64,000 nt of DNA from Pseudaminobacter soli (ex Li et al. 2025) (GCF_029892515.1 NZ_JARXVF010000004.1:362744-426743); one strand, 5' to 3'. Shown: positions 1 to 8,377, numbered from the stretch's first letter. Numbers and translations: made by a program. Notes: generated by a model not told the origin, from the sequence alone.

Positions 1-702
1 CCAGGCAGTGGCCAACCGACCGCCTTGAAATAGGGGACGGTCGGCAGCGTGAGATAGGCGTGTTAGCGCGCACGCTTTGGGTAGTAGAGCGAAGGTCGGG
101 TTCGGGTCGCAATCCGCAGGAAGAGGCGGCCAGGTCAGCAAGTGGCGTCACTGCGACCTCAAGCTTGATCGCCGGCAATGACTGCTTTCAGAAGATGGCA
201 AAGCCGGTCTCTACGGCCGACATGGGCGCGTTGGGGACAGGCAGTTTAGGGCCGACAGCGGACCGTCCGGTCCTGGCATTGAAGGCGGATAAAGCGGCCA
301 TTCGGCTTCCGCCCCTGCAACCGGTGTCCCGAAGCAACCGCGCGACTGCGGCACCGGGTTGGCCGCTTTGCGCTCTGAGCGGGCGTCACCGTCTTGGAAA
401 GCCAAGAACAACCCGACTAGCGGCTCGAGCGAGACTGTCGCATTTCTATACTGCCGCGTCCTGCCCTTTGAGAAGCATTGCGCGACAGCTCCATTTTACA
501 GAGCCAGCGACATTTCTACATCGCCGGTCCGCAGTCCATATTGACGGGCGGGTTAAGTGCGACTTTGCAGCGATACCGGCGGACTATCGCATGCATCGGA
601 CCGCATATGAGGCGCACCTACTTGCAGATCATCTGGATGACAAGGCACCTGCCAGAGAAAAGGTTATCCACGCACCACAAGACTTAACGCCGGAACACCT
701 TC
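1..702. other. non-coding or degenerate stretch
   Basis: No convincing gene is visible. A long plus-strand open frame crosses most of the stretch, but its arginine- and serine-rich composition, lack of a ribosome site and lack of any recognisable motif suggest a chance frame in GC-rich DNA. Around 222-237 the phrase GACATGGGCGCGTTG is shared with the intergenic stretch near 48160, which suggests dispersed intergenic repeat debris. The stretch lies downstream of the minus-strand reductase gene. Confidence 0.4.
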
Positions 703-1722
703 TTATCGGACCAATGAACGAATACGATCTAATAACGCGCTCGAAACCGCAATACCCTCCCGGGCGCTCACCTCCCGCATCCGGTAGCGCCGGTCACCCG
801 GTAGGCGCACACCCTGATCGGAGAATCCGGCGAATACGGATTCGGCGTCATCGCTGGCATGCGCACCGCCGATGATGTCGGGCGAAAAGGCTAGCAGCAG
901 TTCACCATGACACGGAGCGGCATTGGCACCCTGATCGAAGTCCTGCGATAGCCGGCTTGTACGATCTCCGATCAGAGGACCGGCCATCAGTTCAATCAAG
1001 GTCGCGATGGCTGAGCCTTTGTGACCGCCGAACGGAAGCATCGCACCTGCCAGAACTTCGGCCGGATCCGTCGTGCGCTCGCCTTGCGCATTCACGCCCC
1101 AGTTATCTGGAATTTCCTCGCCGGAGTTGCGATGCATGGCGATATCGGCACGGGAGGCGGCAGAGGTCGCAAAGTCGAAAACATAGGGCGGCTTGTCTTT
1201 TCGTGGCCAGGCGAAGGCGAGTGGATTGGTGCCCAGCAATCCTTTTGTCCCGCCTGCGGGCGCGACCCAGGCATGGGTGGGATTCATTGAGAGGCCGACA
1301 AGTCCGGCCTCGGCAATGCGCTCGATCAGCGGCCACAAGGCGGTCGAATGAAAACCATTTTTGACGGCAAGTAGACCTATGCCGATCTGCTTGGTTTTTT
1401 CAACCATTGCGTCGATGCCTCGCTCGGCCGCCAGACACGAAAAGCCGTATTGTGCATCGATCCGCACAGCAGCGGCAGAAACGCTTTCGGGAGCCGGATC
1501 TGCCGCCTTGTTGAACCGGGGATGGCTCATCGTGTCCAGCGTTCCCGGCAATCGTTGCAGACCGTGAGACCAGCTTCCATCGCGCTGTGCAACTACCAGG
1601 ATTCGCGCTAAGGAATGAGCCTGCGGAATATTTAGACCGTGTGAAAGCAGAAAGTCTGTCGTCAGCGCCATAAGGTCGCTTTCCGACAGCCTGACATCAG
1701 ATTCAATTTTCCTACTGTTCAT
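703..1722 (-). CDS. Ldh2-family NAD(P)H-dependent oxidoreductase (malate/lactate or cyclic imino acid reductase type)
   Basis: A cytosolic reductase of the Ldh2/MDH2 fold, which includes malate/L-lactate dehydrogenases and delta1-piperideine/pyrroline-2-carboxylate reductases (DpkA, LhpD). Visible family features are NGFHSTALWPL at about residues 110-120, GLVGLSMNPTHAWVAPAGG, GTNPLAFAWP and the late PFGGHKGSAIATLIELMAG block. The FHSTALWP segment with ALWPLIERIAEAGLVGLS resembles the imino acid reductase branch more than lactate dehydrogenase, but the substrate cannot be fixed from sequence. The ATG at 1722 follows AGGAAAA by a normal spacing; a start 13 codons upstream (1761) is also open but lacks a ribosome site. 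At 339 residues it has the usual family length. It is monocistronic here. Confidence 0.75.
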   Translation of the reverse strand: MNSRKIESDVRLSESDLMALTTDFLLSHGLNIPQAHSLARILVVAQRDGSWSHGLQRLPGTLDTMSHPRFNKAADPAPESVSAAAVRIDAQYGFSCLAAERGIDAMVEKTKQIGIGLLAVKNGFHSTALWPLIERIAEAGLVGLSMNPTHAWVAPAGGTKGLLGTNPLAFAWPRKDKPPYVFDFATSAASRADIAMHRNSGEEIPDNWGVNAQGERTTDPAEVLAGAMLPFGGHKGSAIATLIELMAGPLIGDRTSRLSQDFDQGANAAPCHGELLLAFSPDIIGGAHASDDAESVFAGFSDQGVRLPGDRRYRMREVSAREGIAVSSALLDRIRSLVR

Positions 1723-2074
1723 GAGGGGATTTTCCTGTCGTGAAATCGCGGATGCGGGCATGCGGCTTTGGGAATTTGGCCCGCGATCATGGATCGTAGC
1801 CTCTCGACTAAATCCGCGGGCGTTTTACTCTCTGATTTCGGGTTCGACGAGTTTCGCGGCGGATGAACTGGTCCCGTTTGGCGAATTGGTAATTGGACCG
1901 CCCCAGGGGATCTTTCCTGAGGCGCTCGCGATCCTGTGACGACTGCCCGAGAAGGGATAGGCCCGGCGCGACGCCGGACGTGTGGTGACCTTCACCTGCG
2001 AGGGTTTAGAAAAGTTCAGGTCAATCTTCGCCCCCTCTGCATAGTCATATCAGCAGGGCTTTCCATCGTCGGCT
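1723..2074. other. intergenic region upstream of the reductase
   Basis: About 350 bases between the start of the reductase and the 3' end of the serine hydrolase gene. It should hold the reductase promoter. A perfect CCGGCG-CGA-CGCCGG inverted repeat lies at 1963-1977. No coding signal was recognised. Confidence 0.4.
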
Positions 2075-3292
2075 TCATCCATGAGGGCCGTTTCGTCCCG
2101 GCGACACCGTGTAGATCTCGTCCAGTATCTTCACCATCAAGGTGTTGGCCGTCGCCTGGCCGTCGAGCGCGAGAGTCAGGTTAGTCCAGATGACCAGGGT
2201 GACGTCGTTAGCCGGATCGTAGCCCATGAAGGACTGGTAACCGGGCATTTCGCCTTCGTGATAATAGATTTCGTTGGGCCCGAAGGTAAGTGTCAGGATG
2301 CCATAGCCGTATTTTTGCATCGCAGGCTCGCCCGGCTCCGGCGCTTCAGGGCTCGCGAGCCACTGCTGCTGGAAGTCGGCATTGAAGAGCTTACCCCCGA
2401 CCAGCGCACGCATCCAGGTCGCGAGGTCATCCGCAGTCGAGATGACGCCGCCGGCCGCGAAGTAGGCGGACGGGTTCTGCCACGTGTCGTCACTGGGCTT
2501 GAGCGTTCCCGCCCTGGCTGCAGCCTGGAGATCGGCTGGATAGGGCGCATCGACCAGCGCATGGGAGGTGCTGCCGTAGAGATAGCCGTGTGAGTATGGC
2601 TCGGGGATGGCGTTCGACGTGCTCGGCGGCAACGCCGTATTCTTCATGCCGAGCGGCCCGAACAGGCGGTCCCGGAAGATGGTCGAGAGCGGTTTGCCGT
2701 CGATCTTCTCGGCGACAAGGCCGAGCAGGTAGTAGTTAGTGTTGTTGTACTCGAATTCGGCGCCCGGCGCGAAGTCCGGCGGCCGTCTGAACGCCATGCC
2801 GAGCACTTCGTCAGCGATCCACACCCTGTCAGGATCCTTGTCGAGGCTTTCGGCAAGTTCCGGCGCATTGGTGAAGTTATAGAGGCCGCTCCGCATTGTC
2901 ATGAGCTGCCGAATGGTGATCTCGTCGCCGTTGGGAACGCCCTGGACGTATTCCGAGATCGGATCGTCGAAGCTCAGTTTCGCTTCCTGGACCAGTTGCA
3001 CGATGACGGCGGCGGTCATCGTCTTGGTGTTCGAGGCCGCGCGGAAGTGGGTATCGGCGCGCGGCGGGTTCGTGGCGCCCAGTTCAGTCGTGCCGTAGCC
3101 GAAGACGACGTTGCCTCGTGGGGTCGTGAGCAGAACCATGGCGCCGGGCAGCATGAGTTCCTTGGCCAAACCCTCGACGGTGGCCTGGAGCGCAACCAGG
3201 TCAATAGGCTTGAGAGCCGACGTGGACGCGGCCATGGCGCTGCCTGTCGCGCAGACGACACCAACAACGATGGCCACGAATTTCCCCATCAT
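2075..3292 (-). CDS. secreted serine hydrolase, class C beta-lactamase / D,D-carboxypeptidase family
   Basis: A 405-residue periplasmic serine hydrolase of the beta-lactamase superfamily (PF00144), related to R61-type D-alanyl-D-alanine carboxypeptidases and esterases. It starts with a Sec signal peptide, MMGKFVAIVVGVVCATGSAMA, with an AMA cleavage site. The nucleophile motif SxxK appears as SNTK at about residue 89, the second motif as the tyrosine of EYNNTNY at about 182, and the third as HEG in YYHEGEMPGY at about 343. These residues fit an active enzyme. The natural substrate (peptide stem, ester or lactam) cannot be told from sequence. It has no operon partner. Confidence 0.82.
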   Translation of the reverse strand: MMGKFVAIVVGVVCATGSAMAASTSALKPIDLVALQATVEGLAKELMLPGAMVLLTTPRGNVVFGYGTTELGATNPPRADTHFRAASNTKTMTAAVIVQLVQEAKLSFDDPISEYVQGVPNGDEITIRQLMTMRSGLYNFTNAPELAESLDKDPDRVWIADEVLGMAFRRPPDFAPGAEFEYNNTNYYLLGLVAEKIDGKPLSTIFRDRLFGPLGMKNTALPPSTSNAIPEPYSHGYLYGSTSHALVDAPYPADLQAAARAGTLKPSDDTWQNPSAYFAAGGVISTADDLATWMRALVGGKLFNADFQQQWLASPEAPEPGEPAMQKYGYGILTLTFGPNEIYYHEGEMPGYQSFMGYDPANDVTLVIWTNLTLALDGQATANTLMVKILDEIYTVSPGRNGPHG

Positions 3293-3390
3293 CGTTTCGC
3301 TCCCTGGCCATCAGACCGAGGCTCAGCGATCCAAACTATGATCCATTCCTCAGTCGCACACAATACGCCTGGCGACGAGGCTGGCCGTGA

Positions 3391-3624
3391 CATGATGCTG
3401 GAAGCCGTCGAGAAGGAAGCGCTTCGGCTCCGCGCAAGCAGGTTATCCGCAAGCTGCGCGGCATTCCGGAGATTGCGACGCTGCACACAACCAATGGAAA
3501 CTGGGACCTGATAGCCAATATCCGTGCCGGCAGCCTGTCCGACTTCGATCGCGTGCTGCGTGAGGTCCGCATGATCGACGGCGTGTCGAACAGCGAAACC
3601 AGCCTGATGTTGAGCAGTGTGTGA
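3391..3624 (+). pseudogene. Lrp/AsnC-family regulator, C-terminal fragment
   Basis: Reading the frame ending at the TGA of 3622-3624 gives a clear Lrp/AsnC effector (RAM) domain: VIRKLRGIPEIATLHTTNGN, then WDLIANIRAGSLSDFDRVL, then REVRMIDGVSNSETSLMLS. The N-terminal helix-turn-helix half is missing and the frame is closed by a stop at 3388-3390, so only about 65 residues remain. This is a truncated relic, not a functional regulator. It lies between the serine hydrolase and an IS630 remnant, in a stretch rich in other gene debris. Confidence 0.72.
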
Positions 3625-3695
3625 GCGCCGGTGCCTCGACGGCAGCCATTCCAACTTTGGAAACATTCGCTGGCCCCTGCCAAGTACAGGAATGA

Positions 3696-3884
3696 GGGAA
3701 TGCGCGAGGGCCGCGTCTTATCGCGCAGCAGCCCCTCAAAGCCCTCCTCGGCAAATCGCACTAATCAGCGCCACACGCAGGTCCTGGATTTGCCGGTTTC
3801 CCGCTTGATGTCGACAGTGCCGACGCCGTCGCCGCTCCGAAAAATGATCTCGGCGCGCCAGACGTGCTTCTGCCGCACATTACC
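3696..3884 (-). pseudogene. IS630-family transposase N-terminal remnant
   Basis: Minus-strand translation shows NVRQKHVWRAEIIFRSGDG, VGTVDIKRETGKSRTCVWR, a stop, then VRFAEEGFEGLLRDKTRP. This matches the N-terminal helix-turn-helix block of IS630 transposases, usually QKHVWRA...GKS...VWRWQERF..EGV.GLLRDKTR. A TGA at 3765-3767 replaces the usual second tryptophan of VWRW, and similarity ends abruptly after RPSRIP near 3696. The DDE catalytic domain is absent, so this is a dead fragment. No terminal inverted repeats were recognised. Confidence 0.7.
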
Positions 3885-3933
3885 GCCCCCGATGAGTGCC
3901 GTAGTGGATATTGCAAGGCCGCCGGGCAGCTTG

Positions 3934-4028
3934 GGGCCGAAAGCGGTCGGTCCGGTTCCAGTGAAAAGCGTTGAGTAGCTGTCGTTCCGCAACCGACCTC
4001 ATCTTGCTCACTGGAGGAGCGTTCGCAA
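3934..4028 (+). repeat. 95-bp direct repeat, copy 1
   Basis: Runs from GGGCCGAAAGCGGTCGGTCC to GGAGGAGCGTTCGCAA and ends directly at the stop codon of the selO gene. It is repeated at 6252-6346 in the same orientation with about three mismatches in 95 bases. It overlaps no recognised gene. Confidence 0.85.
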
Positions 4029-5609
4029 TTACGTACCGCAGAATGTCTGCAGGACGCGCTCTTCGTCTGCTGGCGGCTGCGCGTATTCCTCCATCTCGGG
4101 CTGCTCGTCGAACGGACGCGCCAGGACAGCGAGCAAGCTCTGGAAAGGGCCAAAGTCGCCTTCATCGGTGGTGGCGGCGATGGCAGCTTCGACACGGTGA
4201 TTGCGTGCTATGTACTTCGGGTTCACCGTGCGCATCCGAGCAGTCCGGTCGGCTGCATTCTCCGGCTCGCGAGCCAGCCGTTCACGCCAGCGCGAAGCCC
4301 AGCCATCGAAAGCAGTAGGGTCGATGAAGTGGTTGCGTACTCGGCCGGAGCCGTCGACCTCATGAGCGAGATCGCGAAATGTAAGGGTGAAATCCGCCCC
4401 GTTGCGCGCCATCAGGTCAAGCAGTTCGGCGGCAAGATCAAGGTCGCCCGGCTGTTCGGTAAACAGCCCGATCTTGTGGCGGATGCCTTCATGAAACGCA
4501 GCCTCGTAGCGTGCCTGGAACGATCCGATCGCCGCTTTCGCCTGCTCAAAGCCTTCATCGTCTCCGCCTGCTTCGTTTCCCAGAATGGGCAGCAGCGCTT
4601 CGGCCAATCGCGCCAGGTTCCAGACGGTGATGCGGGGCTGGTTTGCAAACGCATAGCGGCCTTGATGGTCGATGGAACTGAACACAGTCGCCGGATGATA
4701 GGCGTCCATGAACGCACATGGACCATAATCGATCGTTTCGCCAGAAACTGCGACGTTGTCGGTATTGAGGACGCCATGGATAAAGCCGACCAGCATCCAT
4801 TGTGCCACCAGCTTCGCCTGCGCCGCGACAACGGCGTTGAGGAACCCAAGGTAGCGACGGGGAACTTCGGCGAGATGCGGATAGTGCCGCCCAATTGCGT
4901 AGTCCGCCAACGCCCTCAGGCCGTCGATGTCGTCCCGTACGGCAAGGTACTGGAACGTGCCGACGCGGATGTGGCTGGCGGCAACGCGCGCTATCAGCGC
5001 TCCGGGAAGCCTGGTCTCGCGGTAGACGTGCTCGCCAGTGGCAACCAGCGATAGGGTTCGCGTGGTTGGGATCCCGAGTGCGTGCATCGCCTCGCTGACG
5101 ATGTACTCGCGCATCATCGGTCCGAGCGCTGCGCGCCCATCGCCATTGCGGGAAAACCGGGTCGGACCGGAGCCCTTCAACTGAACGTCGCGCAATTGGC
5201 CGCTGGTATCGAGCAACTCTCCGACGAGGACGGCACGACCGTCGCCAAGCTGCGGCACGAAGTTGCCGAACTGGTGACCCGCATAGGCCTGGGCGATGGG
5301 GCGCACGTCAGCGGGGAAGCGGTTTCCGGCCAGCATTTCGATACCGTCAGGACTACGCAACCAGCCGATGTCGAGGCCTAGTTCCGTCGCCAGTGTTTCA
5401 TTCAGTTCAAGCAGTCGCGGTGTCGAAACCGAGGATGGATCCGGACGGGCGTAAAGCCGTTCGGGGAGGTCGGCGGCATAAGTGTGTTGGAACCGGGGAC
5501 TGCGCATGACATCTCGGGGCTTGTTCAGGTTACCAGCTAAATAGGGATGCCGCGGGACGCGGGCCAACAATTTGAGAGGGGCTGTTGGGTCGAAACGCCG
5601 TAGCGCCAT
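4029..5609 (-). CDS. selO: protein adenylyltransferase SelO (YdiU/UPF0061 family)
   Basis: A pseudokinase-fold enzyme that transfers AMP from ATP to serine, threonine or tyrosine of target proteins, linked in E. coli to redox-stress control. Family hallmarks are QAYAGHQFGNFVPQLGDGRA, LKGSGPTRFSRNGDGRA, MREYIVSEAMHALGIPTTR, the catalytic-loop-like HGVLNTDNVAVSGETIDYGP, and NPKYIARNHRVEAAI near the end. The C-terminus ends TFCGT, where eukaryotic homologues can carry selenocysteine and bacteria a cysteine. The 526-residue frame starts at 5609, but an internal ATG at 5507, before RSPRFQHTYAADLPERLYAR, matches the usual family N-terminus and is a good alternative. It is divergent from the phosphodiesterase gene, and its stop codon abuts the 95-bp repeat. 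Confidence 0.92.
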   Translation of the reverse strand: MALRRFDPTAPLKLLARVPRHPYLAGNLNKPRDVMRSPRFQHTYAADLPERLYARPDPSSVSTPRLLELNETLATELGLDIGWLRSPDGIEMLAGNRFPADVRPIAQAYAGHQFGNFVPQLGDGRAVLVGELLDTSGQLRDVQLKGSGPTRFSRNGDGRAALGPMMREYIVSEAMHALGIPTTRTLSLVATGEHVYRETRLPGALIARVAASHIRVGTFQYLAVRDDIDGLRALADYAIGRHYPHLAEVPRRYLGFLNAVVAAQAKLVAQWMLVGFIHGVLNTDNVAVSGETIDYGPCAFMDAYHPATVFSSIDHQGRYAFANQPRITVWNLARLAEALLPILGNEAGGDDEGFEQAKAAIGSFQARYEAAFHEGIRHKIGLFTEQPGDLDLAAELLDLMARNGADFTLTFRDLAHEVDGSGRVRNHFIDPTAFDGWASRWRERLAREPENAADRTARMRTVNPKYIARNHRVEAAIAATTDEGDFGPFQSLLAVLARPFDEQPEMEEYAQPPADEERVLQTFCGT

Positions 5610-5744
5610 TCCATATCTAGAAGGAAGCGAGCGGCCGAGGGTCTGATTCTAATTGGCGTACTCTTGACGTAGCCTCGTTCTGGATCTCCAGGCGCAGACC
5701 AACGACTCCGAAGTCAGCATTCTCGCCAGTGCAAGCGAGGACTG

Positions 5745-6230
5745 ATGATTCTGAGCTCTATGAACATTATCGGTGTGATCTCAGACACTCACGGCCTTCT
5801 GCGTGAGGACGCTGTTGCGCTTCTCCAGGGCGTCGACCACATCGTCCATGCGGGCGACATTGGAAACCCCGCCATCATCGAGGGATTGGAACGTATTGCC
5901 CCAGTCTCGGCAATTCGCGGCAATGTCGATGTCGAGCCGTGGGCGTCTATGTTTCCAGATACCCTTCAAGTGACGCTGTTCGGGCAGAAGTTATTCGTGA
6001 TCCACGACCGAAAGGATATGACGTTTGCTCCAGCCATGATGGGCATCAATCTCGTGATTTCTGGTCATTCTCATCGTGCCAGTATCGAGAGTCGCGATGA
6101 CGTTATTTATCTCAACCCCGGCAGTGCAGGCCCGCGCAGGTTCAGGTTGCCCATCACCTTGGCAATGGTCCAGATCATCCACGGGCGATTGGTGCCCAAG
6201 ATTTACGAGATTGCCTCAGATCTTCACTGA
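5745..6230 (+). CDS. YfcE/MJ0936-type metallophosphoesterase
   Basis: A small (161-residue) cytosolic calcineurin-like phosphodiesterase of the YfcE/MJ0936 family, which hydrolyses phosphodiesters with a two-metal centre. Metal-ligand motifs are in order: GVISDTHG (D,H), VHAGDIG (GD), IRGNVD (GNxD), VIHDRKD (H) and SGHSHRA (GHSH). LNPGSAGPRRFRLP is the typical C-terminal block. The ATG at 5745 follows CGAGG at short spacing; the ATG at 5760 begins the conserved N-terminus and could be the real start. The physiological substrate is unknown. It is divergent from selO, so the two share a 135-bp promoter region. Confidence 0.88.
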   Translation: MILSSMNIIGVISDTHGLLREDAVALLQGVDHIVHAGDIGNPAIIEGLERIAPVSAIRGNVDVEPWASMFPDTLQVTLFGQKLFVIHDRKDMTFAPAMMGINLVISGHSHRASIESRDDVIYLNPGSAGPRRFRLPITLAMVQIIHGRLVPKIYEIASDLH

Positions 6231-6251
6231 AGCCGTCAGCATGTCTGACAA

Positions 6252-6346
6252 GGGCCGAAAGCGGTCGGTCCGGTTCCAGTGAAAAGCCTTGAATCGCTGT
6301 CGTTCCGCAACCGACCTCATCTTGCTCACTGGAGGAGCGTTCGCAA
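6252..6346 (+). repeat. 95-bp direct repeat, copy 2
   Basis: The second copy of the element at 3934-4028, 22 bases after the stop of the phosphodiesterase gene. The two copies bracket the selO-phosphodiesterase pair in direct orientation, so recombination between them would delete both genes. Confidence 0.85.
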
Positions 6347-6444
6347 GAAAAACCGGTTGCAAGATAAGATCAGTCGGCCTAACTTGAACTGGTTGCATAA
6401 CGCAATCAGAATTGCGGATGCGCCGCGTGAGGACAAGAAGTGGC

Positions 6445-6582
6445 CTGGCCAAGCTCAGGTTCGGAATGAACCAATCCCTGGACGGCTACTTCGATCATAT
6501 GGCGTTTGAGCCAAGCCTCACGCTCTTCCGCCACTTCATCGGGGACATGCGTGGCCTGGCCGGCAGCGTGCAAAAATGTTGG
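6445..6582 (+). pseudogene. DHFR-family (RibD C-terminal-like) reductase, N-terminal fragment
   Basis: In the frame of the ATG at 6466 the sequence reads KLRFGMNQSLDGYFDHMAFE then PSLTLFRHFIGDMRGLAGSV. This is the N-terminus of the dihydrofolate reductase-like family that shares the RibD C-terminal fold (YyaP/YwjB type). The frame then leaves homology just before the ribosome site of the metallo-beta-lactamase gene, and no start codon lies at the expected place (CTG GCC AAG). A second fragment of the same family follows that gene at 7220. Confidence 0.65.
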
Positions 6583-6592
6583 AGCTGAAAAG

Positions 6593-7213
6593 ATGAATGC
6601 CCCCGCCTCGATCACCATCACGCCAATCCTCGTTGCCGACCTGCATGTAGAGGGCGAGCGGATGCCAGTCTATGTGCACGTCATCGACCATCCCGATGCG
6701 CGCATACTGGTCGACACCGGCATGACGGAGTTGCACCCGGCGCTGGCCGACCTCAATCCCCGCCTCTATCCACTGAGCAAGCAGGACTTCGACCTCGCCG
6801 GCATCGACATCGTCGTCAACACACACCTGCACGCCGACCATTGCGGCGGCAATCACCTCTTCGCCGACAAGCCGATCTACGTCCAGCGTCGGGAGCTCGA
6901 CGAAGCGCGCAGCGAGGACGACTACATTCGCGAGTGGGTCGACGCGCCCGGCGTGCGGTATGTGCCGGTCGACGGCGAACTCGAACTGCTTCCCGGGCTC
7001 CGGCTCGTCCCGGCGCGTGGCCACACAGCCGGCATGCAGGTCGTCGTCGTCGAGACCGGCGGGCGCCCAGTCGTCGTTGGCGGCGACGTGGCGGTTTGGT
7101 TTGGCGAGCTCGACAAGCCGCACACCGAAGGCCAACTGCGGGTGCGCGCGCTCGACCCCGAGTGGGTCTGGCTCGCCCACGCGCACGAGCCGTGGCGACC
7201 CAGCATCGTATGA
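6593..7213 (+). CDS. metallo-beta-lactamase-fold hydrolase, N-acyl homoserine lactonase-like
   Basis: A 206-residue zinc hydrolase of the metallo-beta-lactamase superfamily. The ligand motif HxHxDH is NTHLHADHCGGN at about residues 82-93. Further ligands are the histidine in ARGHTAG, the aspartate in VVGGDVAVW and the late histidine in LAHAHEPW. The short lid-less layout and the opening ITPILVADLHVEGERMPVYV are like AiiA/AttM (BlcC) quorum-signal lactonases, though other lactones are possible. ATG 6593 follows GGAG by eight bases; an upstream in-frame ATG at 6506 lies in the DHFR fragment. The gene is GC-rich and sits between two fragments of one reductase family, which suggests acquisition by transfer. 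Confidence 0.8.
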   Translation: MNAPASITITPILVADLHVEGERMPVYVHVIDHPDARILVDTGMTELHPALADLNPRLYPLSKQDFDLAGIDIVVNTHLHADHCGGNHLFADKPIYVQRRELDEARSEDDYIREWVDAPGVRYVPVDGELELLPGLRLVPARGHTAGMQVVVVETGGRPVVVGGDVAVWFGELDKPHTEGQLRVRALDPEWVWLAHAHEPWRPSIV

Positions 7214-7219
7214 GGCATC

Positions 7220-7333
7220 ATGCTGGCGCTCCGCCACTTCATCGAGGAGGCTTATGGGCAGGCGGGCAGTCTGTACGGTCGCCGAATGTATGAGATCATG
7301 CGTTACCGGACTCCTGGGCCTGGGCCGGTGTGA
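7220..7333 (+). pseudogene. DHFR-family reductase fragment (second)
   Basis: ATG 7220 to TGA 7333 encodes LALRHFIEEAYGQAGSLYG then RRMYEIMRYRTP. This is again the DHFR/RibD-C family, covering the RHFI to YGRRMYEIMRYW region that follows the N-terminal fragment at 6445. The RHFI segment occurs in both fragments but with different bases (GGGGACATGCGTGG against GAGGAGGCTTATGG), so the fragments probably come from two diverged paralogues rather than one gene split cleanly. The rest of the enzyme is absent. Confidence 0.6.
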
Positions 7334-7491
7334 AAAGCGAGTATCTTTACTACGATCTCGGGAAGAGATCATCGACGGCCAGGTACGGCTATAGTAGCCG
7401 GCCCTCAACGCTGACAGGAACTGCCAAGAATACGGGCCAAATCCTTCGCATAGGCGTCAACTACAAGTTTTTACCAAAGATGGCGACATAG
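7330..7491 (+). pseudogene. Omp25/31-type outer-membrane protein, C-terminal fragment
   Basis: The frame from 7330 reads VKSEYLYYDLGKRSSTARYG and ends ILRIGVNYKF. This is the last beta strands of an Omp25/Opa-like barrel, which normally end in an aromatic residue followed by a stop. Here the F is followed by LPKMAT and a TAG at 7489-7491, so the end is fused to unrelated sequence. No signal peptide or first strands are present. Confidence 0.65.
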
Positions 7492-7496
7492 CAGCC

Positions 7497-7781
7497 GCGC
7501 GCATTGCACTTGTGGCCTTTGCGCGGGCGAGAGGAATTCTCGTGCCCGATGCGCTCACGGCTGCCATCGCGGCGGCTTTCGCCATGCAGAGATTGCCATT
7601 CCGGTCGCTCGTCTTGTGTGGCCTGGCGATCCTTGTCTGCTGGTCGCGCGTCTATGTTGGCACGCATTACGCCTCCGACATTGTCGGCGGCGGTGCGCTC
7701 ACAGGCATCTTTGCCGCAATCGTCCGCATTGCCTATCGAGAGGGGTCGAAGCTCGACCGCATTGCGACCAGCATCCTTTGA
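7497..7781 (+). pseudogene. PAP2-family phosphatase, C-terminal fragment
   Basis: Encodes two hydrophobic segments and the third PAP2 catalytic signature, SRVYVGTHYASDIVGG (family SRxxxxxHxxxD), near the end of the frame. PAP2 enzymes dephosphorylate lipid or sugar phosphates at the membrane. The first motif (KxxxxxxRP) and second motif (PSGH) are missing, so the fragment cannot be active. A GTG at 7512 could start an 89-residue peptide, but no ribosome site supports it. Confidence 0.6.
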
Positions 7782-7836
7782 GTTCCGCACGATCGGCGTC
7801 ATTGGTCGGCATGTGGAGCGTTGAACGCAAAATCGA

Positions 7837-7860
7837 GCCTGCTGCCTCGGCGGGCACGAC
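7837..7860 (+). repeat. dispersed intergenic repeat element, partial copy
   Basis: GAGCCTGCTGCCTCGGCGGGC, with the preceding CGGCGTCATTGGTCGGCA at about 7794-7811, matches the spaced pair at 26319-26388. Related cores lie at 26273, 58584 and 63247. Confidence 0.55.
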
Positions 7861-7875
7861 CGTCCTTAGATCGAT

Positions 7876-8124
7876 CTAGGCTTTCCTACTCCCGAGATCG
7901 CCACCTTGCCTGTGCCGGCGGATCGTGATCTCCAGAATTTCTTCGTCGGCGCGAATACCGGTCGAGTAAAGCGACAAGATCCTTGCAGCGACCTCATTCC
8001 GCTCATCAGGGTCGACTATCCGCAGCGCTTCCATCGCGCGCTGAACCAACTCGTCGAGTTTCTCCAGCTCTTCAGGGTAATGAGGGCCGCTTTGATCAGG
8101 GTGGAGGGAGAGATATTTGCGCAC
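7876..8124 (-). CDS. small uncharacterised protein
   Basis: An 82-residue cytosolic protein that I do not recognise. It starts with GTG at 8124, eight bases after a strong GGAGGA, which supports real translation. It opens RKYLSLHPDQSGPHYPEELE and is rich in charged residues, predicted mostly helical, with no membrane segment or cysteine. It is probably a small conserved rhizobial hypothetical. It stands alone between remnants of PAP2 and Omp genes. Confidence 0.6.
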   Translation of the reverse strand: MRKYLSLHPDQSGPHYPEELEKLDELVQRAMEALRIVDPDERNEVAARILSLYSTGIRADEEILEITIRRHRQGGDLGSRKA

Positions 8125-8347
8125 GGCTGCACTCCTCCGGATCGGGCATGATACGCCTATCCGGTCTTGAGTACGATGTTCTTAGGCCTTTGGGGCAAAA
8201 AAAGTGCCAATCTCGCACGGACGGTAGCGGAAACGATCAAGCCCAGCTGGAGATGCGAGAAAGCCCACCACGTAATTTGTCTAGGTAAATGACTGCGTAA
8301 TACAACAGCATCCAAGTCAAAGAGAACTTCTGTCGCGTCAATAAAAT

Positions 8348-8377
8348 AGCCCGCCTCGTGGAGGGACGAGACGGGCT
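8348..8377. terminator. stem-loop, possible terminator or repeat hairpin
   Basis: AGCCCGCCTCGT and ACGAGACGGGCT form a 12-base stem with one mismatch around a GGAGGG loop. There is no T-run directly after it, so a structured repeat is as likely as a terminator. Confidence 0.5.

Noticed and set aside
60..875. Long plus-strand open frame at the left end
   Set aside because: No ribosome site, odd composition, no motif, and it runs into the antisense of the reductase gene.
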